The position numbers and the translations under genes were made by a program. A stretch of 38,669 bases of DNA from Isotricha intestinalis (taxonomy: Eukaryota > Ciliophora > Litostomatea > Vestibuliferida > Isotrichidae), in NCBI GenBank assembly GCA_023807065.1, contig JAJJLU010000025.1:1-38669 (forward strand), given 5' to 3'. The notes below the pieces were generated by a model, which saw nothing but the letters and a program-made list of their open reading frames with translations, did no database searches and was not told where the DNA came from. The stretch's first letter is position 1, and every line of letters starts with the position of its first letter. Below are positions 9,308 through 22,500 of the stretch, piece after piece.

Positions 9308-10732
9308 ATGAAACCAATAAATAAAAATGTAGAAAATTATGAAGGATTAAATTTAAATCAAATTCAAAATAAAAAATTAGTGAATATATTAAAACATAAA
9401 ATATTTAGAGGATTTGAAGAAATAAAAAATTCAAAAACTTTTTTTAGAAAAAAGCCAAAATGTTTAAAAATAATAGATTTTGAAGAACATAATTTAGAAC
9501 CATTTGATGTGAATTATAATATTCAATATAGAAGAACATTTCTAAAAAAATTAAATAAACCTCAATTTCAAAATCCTTTTCAAATTCAAAATTATTGTTT
9601 TAAACAATATCCTCAAACTCAAATTAATGATTTAAAAACTCAAGAAAAAAAATCAAATATTTTTTTAACCAATAATCATAATAAATCTAAATCTAATTTA
9701 AGTAAAATAGATTTAGAAAAACAAAAATTAATTATTAATGAATTATTTCCTAATAATGAAGGAAAAATTTATTCTAATATTCCTTTTTTATATGTAGAAA
9801 GATCTATTAAAAAACCAGAAAATCCAAAAGAAAAAATAATATTAAGTGAAGGAAAAGAATATGATGAATATGATGGATTAACTGAAAATCAATTTATATT
9901 TAAAATTTCTCATCAAATGAATTCAGATAAAATTAATTTTAATTCTTTTAGAAATAATTCTAAAATTACAAAAGGTTATACTGGAAGAGAAATTAAATCT
10001 GCATATAATAGAAATTTATACAAAGAAATTATTAAATCAGATTTACAAAATTTAAATATTTCAATTAATAAAGATAAAGATAATGAAACAATTAATAATA
10101 AAAATAATTCTAAATTAAAAATAATTGAAAGTAAAAATACAAAAGAAACAAATAACAATGATATTACAAACAAAAAAAACAGAAATATTACAAGTGCAAT
10201 AAATTTATATCATAACAATAGTTTTCAAAATAATAACAGCGGCATTTATTTAAAAAGTAATTTAATAAATTATTCAAATAATAATGTAAATAATAAATCA
10301 TATAGAGATATGGTTAATAAATCAAATAATAATTATAATGATTTAGGTGTTCAAGTTACTATTAGTAGTATTAAAATGGATAAAAGAAGTGAAAGCGAAT
10401 CAAAAAAAATGATTTCTATTGAAAGCAATAAAGTAAAGAAAGAAAAAAAATATAGTAGAAATGTTTATAAGAATAAAGATAAAAAAAATCTTTTTCAAAA
10501 TAGTTTAATTAAAAAAGAATTTCCTACTAATTCAAGTGGAGTTTATTCAGTTTTTCCTACAAGTGATAATGATAGATTTTTATTTTATCATAATAATAAA
10601 AAATATATTGATGATTTTAAGAAAAAAACCAATAAAAGAATTATTACTGATCAAGTTTTAATTGATGAAAAATATATGAAAAAATATCATAATAATTATT
10701 TGAAAAGAATTACACAAGGAACAATTGAATAA
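9308..10732 (+). CDS. Asn/Lys-rich protein of unknown function
   Basis: A 474-residue basic protein. Residues about 15-110 hold the least repetitive sequence, with an R-R-T-F-L-K-K-L block and a Q/P/F-rich stretch (Q-N-P-F-Q-I-Q-N-Y). From about 250 to 370 it is a low-complexity N, K and S region. The C-terminus regains complexity with S-S-G-V-Y-S-V-F-P-T and ends basic. No domain is recognised. Its ATG follows the previous stop by only 71 bases on the same strand, so its promoter must be very short or overlap the upstream 3' region. The TAA stop converges on the SWEET gene. It is real by length and composition; function is unknown. Confidence 0.82.
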   Translation: MKPINKNVENYEGLNLNQIQNKKLVNILKHKIFRGFEEIKNSKTFFRKKPKCLKIIDFEEHNLEPFDVNYNIQYRRTFLKKLNKPQFQNPFQIQNYCFKQYPQTQINDLKTQEKKSNIFLTNNHNKSKSNLSKIDLEKQKLIINELFPNNEGKIYSNIPFLYVERSIKKPENPKEKIILSEGKEYDEYDGLTENQFIFKISHQMNSDKINFNSFRNNSKITKGYTGREIKSAYNRNLYKEIIKSDLQNLNISINKDKDNETINNKNNSKLKIIESKNTKETNNNDITNKKNRNITSAINLYHNNSFQNNNSGIYLKSNLINYSNNNVNNKSYRDMVNKSNNNYNDLGVQVTISSIKMDKRSESESKKMISIESNKVKKEKKYSRNVYKNKDKKNLFQNSLIKKEFPTNSSGVYSVFPTSDNDRFLFYHNNKKYIDDFKKKTNKRIITDQVLIDEKYMKKYHNNYLKRITQGTIE

Positions 10733-10959
10733 CACATAATTTTTTAATCTTTAATAATTAAATAAAAATATTAAATGATGAAAAATTTAAATGATTTAAA
10801 ATAATATGATGATTTTTAATATATAAGTAAGGTGAACAGAATCATTAGGTTTTATATAAGTTTTATTTTCAAAAAAATTTTTAAAATATAAAAATTAATA
10901 TTATTTTAATATATTAAATGTAATAAAAATTACTTTATTTTTTAAATATATAATTAAAT

Positions 10960-11643
10960 TTATATTTTAACAAGAGCAATATTAACATTCTGATTTTCAT
11001 TATTTATTTCTTTATTATCATCACTTTTTTTAATTGTGCTATTTTTATGAAAAATCCTCCTAACAACTATTTCTAAAATAGAAAAAACCACCCCTAAAGT
11101 ATTATTAATAATTAAAAATGTATCTCGGCGATAAAAAGCATAAATTGTCCATGACATACTAAAAATAAAATTATAAATGGAAGAAATAACAGGAAATATA
11201 TTATTTTGTTTTTTATAAATTAAATAAATTTTTAGTCCAGATAATAAAATATTAAAAATTATTGCCGCAATTCCAACATAAATATTTTTAAATATAGAAT
11301 ATAAAATATAAAATATTAGAATATAAAAAACAATTAGAATGAAATTATAAATTAATGAAAGATGAATTTTTTCTTTTCCTAAGAAAATAAGATAAATAAT
11401 AATAAAAATTATATTTATTAAACAACCTAAAAAATTTGAAATCCATATTTGAGTTAAATCTTCTCTTAAAGAATATACTCCCCATAATATACAGTTGAAA
11501 AATAATATTAATAAAAATTCTCCTGGAAAATCTTTATATGAAATTTTTGTTTCTATTAATCTATAAAATTCCTTTATGGGTGATAAATAATATATTGTTA
11601 ATAATATTAAACCCACCCAACCAAAAATATCTCCAATTTCCAT
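10960..11643 (-). CDS. SWEET-family (MtN3/saliva) sugar transporter
   Basis: A 227-residue protein with seven predicted membrane helices arranged as 3+1+3, the SWEET layout. The first MtN3 repeat (about 8-88) has Y-L-S-P-I in helix 1, N-C-I-L-W-G-V-Y-S in helix 2 and S-N-F-L-G in helix 3. The second repeat (about 122-205) has I-F-P-V-I-S-S, then M-S-W-T-I-Y-A-F and N-N-T-L-G. These prolines, tryptophans and asparagines are the conserved pore positions of the family. SWEETs are uniporters moving mono- or disaccharides down their gradient across plasma or vacuolar membranes. A hydrophilic tail of about 25 residues follows. Length is close to the family norm. The sugar specificity cannot be predicted. 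Confidence 0.9.
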   Translation of the reverse strand: MEIGDIFGWVGLILLTIYYLSPIKEFYRLIETKISYKDFPGEFLLILFFNCILWGVYSLREDLTQIWISNFLGCLINIIFIIIYLIFLGKEKIHLSLIYNFILIVFYILIFYILYSIFKNIYVGIAAIIFNILLSGLKIYLIYKKQNNIFPVISSIYNFIFSMSWTIYAFYRRDTFLIINNTLGVVFSILEIVVRRIFHKNSTIKKSDDNKEINNENQNVNIALVKI

Positions 11644-11819
11644 TTTTTTATTTGAATTAAATTTTTAATTTTACCTTATATAATTTTTTTTTATATAGAA
11701 GTTTATAATAAATTATATGTTTGATAGGAAAAAAGAGAAGAAAAAATTTATCTTTTTTATTTTTAATTAAGAAAATTAAAAAAAAAAATAAATATTATTA
11801 TTTTAAATAAATGAACCAA

Positions 11820-13259
11820 TTATTTTTTTTTTGATAAAATGAAACACCATAAACAACAAGAATAATTTTTTATTATTATAGCAAATCCATACATAATATA
11901 AAAAACGAGAAACAAAGGTTGTAAAATTAATCCTAATAAAATTAATAAAATAATAACAAAACAATTTCTGTTGCTTTTTTTTTTATTATAATAACATTTT
12001 ACAAATTCATATGAACATCCAAAACAAAAAAAAAATACAATCACAAATATAAATAAAAAAAAAGCCAAAAAAAAACTAAAAAAAAGAAGAAGACAATTCA
12101 AGCATTTATTATTTTTATTTTCTTTATTTTTTAATCCAGGACAACCAGAAAAATTATAAATATTATAATGATCAGAAGTACATTTTTCTAAGCAAATCCA
12201 ACAGAAAATATATCCACAATTAATACATTTAATTTCATTACATCCTGAATTTTTTTCAATTAAAATTTGACATCTTGGACATTGTTTATAATTATTTTTA
12301 TCATAATTATTATATAATTCTGATAATAAATTTTTATCATCATTTTGACATTTAAATTTTCTATGATAATCTAATGATCTACATTTATAACAAAAATAAT
12401 GTTTATTTTCACATTCTACAAATTCTTCTTTAAAATTTGTGATTTCTACAAATTCAGAACAATCTGGATAAGGACATTGAACATAATGTTTTTCTGTATT
12501 TAATAACATTAATTTTTGATATTTGAAATTTTTATATTTTCTATATATTCTTGAATTAACATTTAATTTGATATCTTTATCTGAATAAATTCTTTGACAA
12601 CCTCCTAAAAGACATTTTATATTTAAAACATCCCCATTTATTATCTTATTTGTTAAATATGTATTCATACATTTATCACAAAAAAAATGTTGACAAGTAT
12701 GAGATATATTATTTTTATTATATAAATTTTCATAACATATTGTACATATATTTGGATTATCAAATGATAATTTAGTTTCTTTTGGAATATTTATTTTCCC
12801 ATATTCTTTAATATTATTTTTATTATTATCATAAGAAGATATTGATTTTAATATTAATTTTGAATCAATATCTATTCTATCATTTGAATTTAAAGAATCT
12901 AAACATTCATTACTACTTGTTTCAGTTTTTAAATTTTGAGATTCATGCTTTTTTATATTATCATTACAAATTCCACAATAAGATTTATTTTTCAAAGGAT
13001 AAAATTTATGATTATATTTTAAAGTATTTTCATTCATTGAAAGTAAATTAATTGCTTCTTCAACTGTTGTAAATTTATAATTTTCTAATAAATATGATAA
13101 TGAATCTATATTATATCCCATTTCACATAAATCATTTATAACATTTGCAAATCCTGTTCTTTGAATATATTTAATATTTAATAAATCTATTTTATTTTCA
13201 TTTTCTTCTTCTTCTTCACCTTGAAGAATTCCTGGAGAAAATTTATCGAATATGGACAT
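11820..13259 (-). CDS. Membrane-anchored RBR E3 ubiquitin ligase
   Basis: A 479-residue protein with a complete RING-between-RING module. RING1 spans about 172-221 (C-T-I-C then C-x-H-F-F-C-D-K-C). The IBR spans about 240-304 (C-P-Y-P-D-C and C-Y-K-C). RING2 spans about 327-360 (C-P-R-C, then G-C-N-E-I-K-C and F-C-W-I-C). C340 in S-G-C-N is the expected catalytic cysteine that takes ubiquitin from the E2 as a thioester. Residues about 36-75 resemble a UBA domain (L-C-E-M-G-Y, then E-E-A-I-N-L-L). Two strongly hydrophobic segments at about 388-412 and 433-464 should anchor it in a membrane, as in RNF144- or RNF19-type ligases. Substrates are unknown. Confidence 0.93.
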   Translation of the reverse strand: MSIFDKFSPGILQGEEEEENENKIDLLNIKYIQRTGFANVINDLCEMGYNIDSLSYLLENYKFTTVEEAINLLSMNENTLKYNHKFYPLKNKSYCGICNDNIKKHESQNLKTETSSNECLDSLNSNDRIDIDSKLILKSISSYDNNKNNIKEYGKINIPKETKLSFDNPNICTICYENLYNKNNISHTCQHFFCDKCMNTYLTNKIINGDVLNIKCLLGGCQRIYSDKDIKLNVNSRIYRKYKNFKYQKLMLLNTEKHYVQCPYPDCSEFVEITNFKEEFVECENKHYFCYKCRSLDYHRKFKCQNDDKNLLSELYNNYDKNNYKQCPRCQILIEKNSGCNEIKCINCGYIFCWICLEKCTSDHYNIYNFSGCPGLKNKENKNNKCLNCLLLFFSFFLAFFLFIFVIVFFFCFGCSYEFVKCYYNKKKSNRNCFVIILLILLGLILQPLFLVFYIMYGFAIIIKNYSCCLWCFILSKKK

Positions 13260-13569
13260 TTCTATGTTTTAAAAAAAATAAAAACAATTTTTTCATTATA
13301 TTAGAGTATAGTTTTTTTATTAATAAACTCTTTAAATCATAGTTTTGAAATTCAATTATTTTTTTGATGAATACAAAGAGTTCATTTGAGAAATATTAAC
13401 TTATATAATAAATATATGACAAAATGCAATAAAAACTAAGTTTAAAAAAAAGAACGGAATTTATTATCTTAATGAAAAATATTATAAATAAAAATAAAAA
13501 AATGTTAATTTGACTTTCAAAATTCAAAAAATGTTAAATAAAAATAATTAAAAAAATATGAAAAAGAAT
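13260..13569. other. 310-bp intergenic gap, no gene seen
   Basis: This gap lies between the start of the RBR ligase gene and the end of the giant gene, both minus strand. It is AT-rich and contains a short word, AAAAAATGTTAA, twice about 30 bp apart. No open frame of note, tRNA-like structure or strong inverted repeat was found. It must hold the RBR promoter and the 3' region of the giant transcript. Confidence 0.5.
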
Positions 13570-16500
13570 TTATTTCTTCCCATTAGTTCTTTCTTTTACT
13601 TTATAGCTACCTTTTTTATCACTATCCTCATCTTTTCTTTCTTCATAGACACTATTATTTTTACTAGAATAATCTAAATCATCGAAATTATTTCCAAAGA
13701 ATTTTTTTCCACTATCTTTAATATCTTCACTATCTCTATCTTTTCTTTTTGGAGTTCTTCTACTTCCACTATGAGAACTAATACCAGAAACAGCAGAAGC
13801 TCCAAATCTCATATCTTGTAAATATACATTATTATTTAAATCATCATCATCATTATTTAATTGATTATAATAATTATTTTTTTTTTTTGATGATTTTCCT
13901 TTTTGAGCACTTTTCATTGGAGTAATTAATTGACTTTTTATTTCATTTGTTTCAGTATATAATTTCTGTATTTCTGGATATATTCCATCTACATTTTGAA
14001 CTTCTACTGGATCAAAAACATATTTTCTATTAACTTTCTGACAAAATGATGCCTCTGGAATTCTTTTTGGATTCTCATTCCCCCATATTCCTATTCCATT
14101 TCCAAATTCTTCAAATTCTTTTATTAATGTCCTTGAATTTATATTATCTTCTTCTCCAAAAAATTCATTTGCCATTTGAAGATATGATACATGCAAATCT
14201 TTGTACATTAATTCTAATTTTCTTTTTGCCATTATTTTTGAAAATGATACAAAACGCCATTTACGTATTATTTCTCTTATATAACGATTTTGTGATACTC
14301 CTTTAAACATGTATAATAATTTAAATAAATAAAATAATTTATATCCTCTTGACATTGGATTTAATTCACTCATCCATTTTCTTATTATGTATTTTCTTAG
14401 AAGTTCATATAATTTATTTGTTAATGGACCTTTTGTTTTAGATATGTGTTGAATATTTTTTAATATATTTAAAAAGTCATTTTTAGGTTTCTTCATTTTT
14501 TTATATACATTATCTTCAATATATTTTATAAATTTCCTATGTTTATCTTCATTTATTATTGATTTAAATGCATTTTTTTTTCTTTCTTTTATTTTTTTAT
14601 TTAACCAATTTATTAAATGAGGAATAATATAAATTATTGTACTTTTATTTTCTTCATCCATTATTTTACTTTTTTTAGAAGAAATATGGGCTTTAAATTG
14701 TAATGTTGTTTTTTTTGAATCATTACTTCCATCTTTCCTCATTTTTTCTCTATATTCTAATTTTTTATAATGAACATGTTTTAAATTTTTTAAGAAAATT
14801 TTACCATGTTTTAATTTATTTAAATTTTCCATTTCTTTTAATTTTTTCATCATCTTTTCAATAGCTCTTGTTAAATATAATTTATATAATGATTTAATAA
14901 AATTAGATTTATTTTGAGTATCAAGATCTTTTTTAGTTTTTATCAGTGAATTTTTTAATGCATTTAATTTCATTTTCATTTCATATTTTTCTTTAAGTTT
15001 TTTCATAAAATCTAAAGCTCTAATATATGGAATATCATGAAGAAGCTTTTTAATTAAAAATGCAGCATTTAATAAATTAATTGCATTTCTTTTATTTATT
15101 TTATCTAATTCTTCTATTAATTTTGAAGTTGCATTTTCCTTTTGATTTATTCTTTTTTTTATATTTAACCATTTATTTAAATACTGTCTTAAAAGGAAAT
15201 TTGAATTTTTATCATTTGCTTTATTTAATGCTGAATCTAAAGTTTTCATTTTTTTTATTTTTTTTGTTTTTCTATTTACATCATTTAAGGTTTCTTTTCT
15301 TGATTTTGATCTTAATGTTTTTGATAATATATCTAATGCTCCATTTAATAATAATTTTCCTAAAATATTTCTTTTATCTTTTTTATTTTTTTTATCTTTT
15401 AGTAAATCAAATAATTTTTTCCAATTATTTTTTGTTTTTAAATTCTTTAATTTATTTGATAAATACTTTTTTAATTTTTGTGATGCATTTTCTAATTTTA
15501 TTTGTGCTGCATTTCTTTTCCATACTTTTAATGCTACATCTAATATATTCTTATTATTTTCATCTTTCTTTTTCACAAAGGATGTTAAATTATTTGTTTT
15601 CTTTTGTTTTTTTTCTTCTTCTTTTTTTTGTTCTTCTTCTTTTTTTTCTTCATCTTTTTTAATTTCTTCTTTTTTTTCTTTCCATTTTTTAATTGCATTT
15701 TTAATTAATTGTTTCCATAAATTATTATTTACATTTATTAAACCATTTAATTTTTTTTCTTTAGCGTTAGATTGCAATTTCTTTATAAAATCTTCTATAT
15801 TCTTTTTCCTATTTTCTTTTAAATTATTAAGAATTGAATTTAGAAGAATCATCTTAACATATTTTTTAAATAAATCAAAAGCATATTTCTTATTTGGATT
15901 ATATTTATTTAAAATATCAACTCCATTTACAATATTTTTATCATTTTTTTCTTTTTTTTGATTATTAACAACTTTTTTCACTTTTTTAAACATTTTCTTA
16001 ATTTTATTAGACATTTCAATAGCACCTAATTTTTTAGTATTTGTTAACCATTTCCATAAATAAATTCTAATTGGGTTTTTAGGATTTTTAGGAATTATTT
16101 TTACATTAACAATATTTTTCAATGAATTATAACCACTTTTTTTCTTTTCTACTTCTTTTCTTGATTTTTTTGTTTTAAATAAATTTTGAATTTTTGTTGC
16201 TGCATTATTAAATTGATTTGTTATTTCTTTTGATCTTCTTAACCAATCTCTTAAAATATTTCTTAAATATATATCTTTAATTTTAAAATGTTTTGATTCT
16301 AAAGTTTTTTTTAATGTATTAGTTATAATATCTTTATTATGATTATCTTGACTCTTTTTAATAACACGTTTTAAATATGTATGAATAAGAGCTTTTCTTA
16401 AATTTCTAAATTTAGCTAATTGATTTAATTTTCTTTCTATTATTTTTTTAGAAAGATGAACAAAGAAATGAGTAATTTTATCTCTTAATACTTTAAATAA

Positions 16501-19500
16501 TCTTGAAAGAATAAATTCTTGTATAATCATTGAAGAATCATTACATTTAATTAATTGATTTCTTAATTGCCATTTTCTAAATATACTTCTTTTAATTTCT
16601 CTTAAATTTTCATCATGTTTAATAAATATAGAAAGAAGTTTATCATGTGTTTTAATTATAATTTGTTGTTTTTTTAAATGATGAGTTTTTCTAAAAAATT
16701 TTTGTAATCTTTTAACTCTATCTAAATAATAGTCTTTATGATCTCTCCATTTTAATAAATATCTTCTTAAAAGTTCTTTATTATCTCTTTTAATATTTGA
16801 ATTAAAAACATCTAATAATACTTCTCTTTTAATCTTATCATGTGCAAATAATAATAAATTATTAGTCATATATCTTTTATCAATTCCCATTATTTTATTT
16901 AATGCTTCTTCAAATTTATTTGTAATTTTATTTGATTCTTGTAATACTTCTTTTATTTGATTTATTATATATTTTATAAAGAGACTTTTAATTTTGTTAT
17001 TACTTACTTTTTTAACTTCTTGCTTTTTTGATTTTTGTTTGTGCATAAATTTCTGTATTTTTTTTGCTAATTCATTTAATAATGTTTTTCTTGATTTTGA
17101 AAACCAAATTTTCAAAAATCTTCTTAAAATATCATCATTTATTTCTGATTTCTTTTTTACAAATTTTTCTAAATTAACAGTAAGTTTTTGTTTCCTTACT
17201 TTTTTTATTGTTAAAGTTTTTTGTCTTTTTTTGCTTCTTAAAAAGTTTTGAATTATTTCTGTTTTTTCATCTCTTTTATCAATTGCAATTTCTTTCCATT
17301 TTTTTAAATATAAAGGAATAAAATAATGTTTAAGAATATCCCTTATTTTTGGAATTATTTTACTCAATGAAATTAATCTATTTTTATTTTGCATTTTCAT
17401 AGTTAAATCATCAAATGATTTTTTAGTAAAAATTTTAATTAAAGTATTAAGTAATTCATCGAAATTTTTATTATCTTTATGTGTTTTTGTAATATGTTTA
17501 AATCCACTAATAATAAATTTAATTAATAATCTTCTGAAGAAATCTTTTAATTTATTTGTTTGAATTTTAACTGTATAATGCACTTTCTTTTCTTTTAAAA
17601 ATTTTTGAATTTTTTTTAAATATATATCAGTTTGAATTCTTTTTGAATTAAGAAGCCATTTCATTAAATATGATCTTAAATAATCTATGTTATTTGTATC
17701 TTTTTTAAGATAAAGCAATTTCAAATTGTTTAAAGATTTATTATAATTTTGTTTAGTTTTTCTTGTTTTTAATCCTCTTAAAGTACTTTGAATTTTCGTT
17801 GCTGCATCTATTTTTTTTAAAACAGGAATTAAATTTTTCCATTTTAGAAAAGCTTCTTTTAAATTCTTCTTGTTGGTCATTTCATTTTTAGAAATTATTT
17901 TTAATAAAACTGTTGTATTTCTTTTTTTCTTTCCTCCAACATGTAATTTATCAAATATAATTTTAAGAATATAACATTTTAGAATTTCAACAAATTCTTC
18001 AATATTCACTTTTTTCTTATTAACATGTTTAACTTTTATTTTACAGAATTTTCTAATAATTAAAGCATCTTCAAATGCTTTTTGCATTCTTGCAATTCTA
18101 ATCCATTTAAAGAAATAATGTCTTAATTTTAAAGAATCATCTTTTCTCTTTATTATTAAATTTAATTTCTTATTTCTAATTTCAATTTTATCATTTTTTC
18201 TAGGTTTAATTGATCTGAAGAAATCTATTATTTTTTGTGCTTTATTTACTTTATTTTTATATAATTCTTTTAAAATATATGGTAAGTCTTTATATGGATT
18301 TGTTTTATTTTTTTTCAATCTTAATTTTTCTAAAATATCTGGATTAGTAAAAACATTTTCTACTAATTTATTTATTTTTTTTACTATTTTAATATCATCA
18401 TGTAATCTTTCTTTCCATTTATTGAAATATTTTCTTAAAATATTATTTTTTACTTTTGGAGTTATTTTTGTTATAATTTTACTTAAAATTTTGCTTCCTC
18501 CAACTCTTTTAGTTCTATTTTTAATTTCATTAAATATATTTTGACTATGTGGTCTTTTTAATACATTATTTAATGTTTCCATTCCTTCTCTAAGTTTCTT
18601 AATTTTATCTAATGAAACACTTTCTTGAGGACTTATTTTTATTCTCCATTTTAATAAAACTTCTCTTAAACGATTTATAGCATTATCATTCTTTTTTCTG
18701 TTTTGAGAACTTGCAAGATTCACTAATAATGAAGTTTTAATTTTTGTTTCATTATCTCCGCTTAATACTTGTTTCCATTTATTTAAATATTTACTTAAAT
18801 CTATTTTATTTTTATTTGTATTTCTATGTATAAATAAATTTCTTAAAGTTTTTGAAATATCTTCTTTTTTCTTTTCTGTTTTTTCAATTTCTGTTATTTT
18901 TGTTTTTAAAACATCAAAAATTGGTTGAGTAATTATTTTCCTTAATAAATTAATTGCTTTTCTTCCATCTAATAAATTTTTATTTGTTTTATAAATTGAA
19001 TTTTTCCATTTAAATAAATTTTTTCTCATTACATCTTTTAAATATTTATCATATATATTCTTTACTAATTTCATATAAATTATTCTTTGAATATCAATAT
19101 TTGAAATATCTTTTACATTATCTCTCCATTTGTTGAAATATTTCCTTAAAGGAATTTTTGATATTCTAAGAATAGGACCTTTTAAAAATTTTTTAACTTG
19201 AATATTTTTAACTTCTTTTTTTTCTTCATCTTGTTCAGCTGAAATTTCTCTTTTAATATTTTTTCTCCATTTATTTAAATAATTCATTAAGAAAATTTTT
19301 CTTAAAGCAATTACTCTTGCCATATTAATATCTCCTTCCATTAAAGCTTGAGTAACAGTCTTTCCACTTTTTTTTATATATTCAATATCAACTGGTTTTT
19401 TAGAAGGAGTATTTTTTATTTTTTCAAAAGCATCTTTACATAAAGTTTTAGTTAATTGTTTTAAACCATATAAAGTTGGAATATGATTAATTTTACTTTT

Positions 19501-22500
19501 GCAATTTCCTTTCCATTTATAAATTGCTCTTATTAATCTTTCTTTATCTTTTTTACTGAACATACTATTTAAAAAGTTTTTTCTATATGCTCTATGTGTT
19601 GCTGCTGCTCTTTTTGCTAACATTTGGTTTTTCCATTTTAATAAATAATGTAATAATAATATTAATTCATATCTTCTTCTATATGGTAATAAATTTTTTA
19701 ATTCTCTCTTTTTTGATATTAAAACTATTTTCCCTTTGTTATTATGCAATAAATCTCTCCCATTTTTTAATATATTTGCTCTTAAAAGATGATCTATTGC
19801 TTCTTTAATTGAATTATTATATACTTTTTGAATATTTCCTATTTTTTTTAACCAAGTTCTAAGAGCTTTTCTTAATATTGAGTCTTTATCATTTTTTAAT
19901 AAATTTCTCTTTAAACTTTTTATTAATAAAGCTGCAATATTTTTATTATTATCTTTTAATGTAGTTTGATGAATTTTTGTAACAATTTGATTTTCTTTTA
20001 AATTCATTAACCATTTATGAACTGCTCTTCCCAATCTTAATTTTTTATTATTTAAATCATTTCTTCCCCCTATAGCCAATAAATATTTTAATTTTAAATC
20101 ATATATTTCCATTTTTCTTGTTTGATCTTTCCATTTGTATAAGTAATGCCTTAATTTATTTGTATCTTTATTAAAATAATTATCTATTATTTTTTTTAAT
20201 GCTTTTTGAAATACTCTTGGAACTGGTTTGGTTGATTTTAAATTTTCTATAAATTCTTTACCAAAGTTTTTAGTTGATTGTTTTGAAAGTGTTCTTGAAA
20301 AATCATCTAATTTTTTGATTTTTTTTATTGTATCTTCTTCAGTGATTTTTGGTATTGAATTATTTTTCCATTGATTTAATTTTTTGTTTAAAATTCTATT
20401 TTTTAATTTATTAGCATAATTTATCATTAATCTTGCAATAAAAGAATTCATTATATTTTTATCTCCTTTTTTATCTGTTCGATGAGTCCATTTATTAAAA
20501 TATTTTTTTAAAATATATTTATAAACTTTTTCTCTAATTTTAATTAATCTTAATAACTTATCAGTCATATTTTCTCCATTAATTTTATCATCTATTGCAT
20601 CTAAAGGATATTTAAATGTAAGTCTAAAAATTGCCTTTTCTAACATTTCAGCTCCTTTAAAAAAAGAATTATTAAAACTTTTTTCCTTTGCTTCTTTTTC
20701 TATAATTCGTTCTTGAACTATTATTTTTTCTATTACATTTGGTTTTGGATTACTTCTTACTATTGCATGAAATGCATCTTTTAATTGATCTTTTTCTATT
20801 TTATTTATTTCATTTGTTAAAATTTTTGTTGATATTTTCCTTTTTAATGATGCCACTTTAACATTATCTTCTTTCTTTTTCCAACGATCAAAATATTTTT
20901 TTAATTTATTATTATCAAATTTTTTATTTGTAACTAAATTTTTCAATGCTTTATTTTTAGCTTCTTTTTTTAAATGTTCTAAAATTTTAGTTTTAGTACT
21001 TTTAAAGGCATTTCTTTTAGTTAATTTTTTTAATCCATCTATAATTTTATTTGCTCCAATATATTTATTTTTTTCTCTGTTAGCAATATCAGCATTATTT
21101 GCATTATTAAATAATTTAGTAAGTAAGGACCATTTGTCAAAATATTTTATTAATTTATTCTTTTTTTGTTCGTTATTGTTTCTGATATCAAACAATTGTC
21201 TTCCTTTATTATTTCTAACTTGAAATTTTCTGATATAATTAACCCATCTATCTAAATATGGTTTAATTCTTAACATATTCCATCTATTAGTTTTCAATAA
21301 TAAATTTTTTAATAAATTTTTAGATTTTTTTTGTTCTTCAGTTAATTTATAAAAAACATAAGGTCTTACATGTTTCACTAAAACTTTTTGAATAATTTGA
21401 CAAAAACTTTGATACATAAAGCTAAGATATAATATATCATACATATATTTTCTAACCCATCTTCCTCTCCAAAAAGATTGTATTTTAATAATCATATTTA
21501 ATCTTTCATTATAAATTTCTTTTAATTCTCTCCACCAAGCTTGAATTAATTTAGCAGCTTTTTCTCTAAATTTAGGGTTAGTATTAATATAACTTTTCCC
21601 TCTGGTTCTCCCAACAGGTCTTGCAGGTTTTATAACAATTCCTCCTTTTTTTCTTTTTTCTTGTGCTAAATCAACAACTCCTCCTTTATCAAATCTCATT
21701 CTTCTTAAAATTATCCTATCTTCTGTATTAGGTCCTTTACTAGATAACATTGCTAATGATAAATATAAAAATTTATGTTCTGGACTTCTATTAATTGTCA
21801 TTCTCTTCTTTTGAAGAGTACTTCGATTTAATGTATGTCTATCGAAGGTTTTCCTTGTGTCTTCAAATGATCTACTATTATTTATATCACTTCTATCAGG
21901 GGAATTTTCTACTCTTTTTGATAACAGAATATTACTCAAACGATTCATTCTTTGTAATACACGATATCTACCTTTAAATACATCATCATCTGCACCTGGA
22001 ATTGTTACTTGATTTTCATTTATTAATGTTCCTTCTTTTGTCTTTTTTGGATCATATACTTTTGTAAACCTCTTAACTATTTTTTTCACATCTCCCATTG
22101 TCATATTATTATATGTTGCATTATTATATCTCACTTCTGAATTCTTACCCATTCTATCTTTATTTAGTGAATTACGTGTTCCTAACATTTCATTCATATT
22201 CATATTCATATTTCCCATATCATTACCATATCTTACATGCATTCTTCCAGAATTACTTAAAACATTCTTAATATTATTTAACTCTACTCTCGGTTCATAT
22301 GATTTATCTCCACTTGAATTAATATCATCAATGTTATTTTGATTAGGACTTAATCTATTTAACATAGGGTCTCTTCCTTGTCTTGGATTCATAGTACCAT
22401 AATTCATCCCATCAATACTTCCATGAGGTGAATGTCTAATTTGACCTCCCATACTACTAATCATAACATTCGAATCATTACTTCCTATTTGATAATTAGG

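Noticed and set aside
15081..15662. A 193-codon plus-strand open frame opposite the giant gene
   Set aside because: It is the mirror of lysine- and glutamate-rich codons on the real strand, gives an almost pure F, L and I protein, and lacks any motif. The same applies to the other frames lying opposite real genes.
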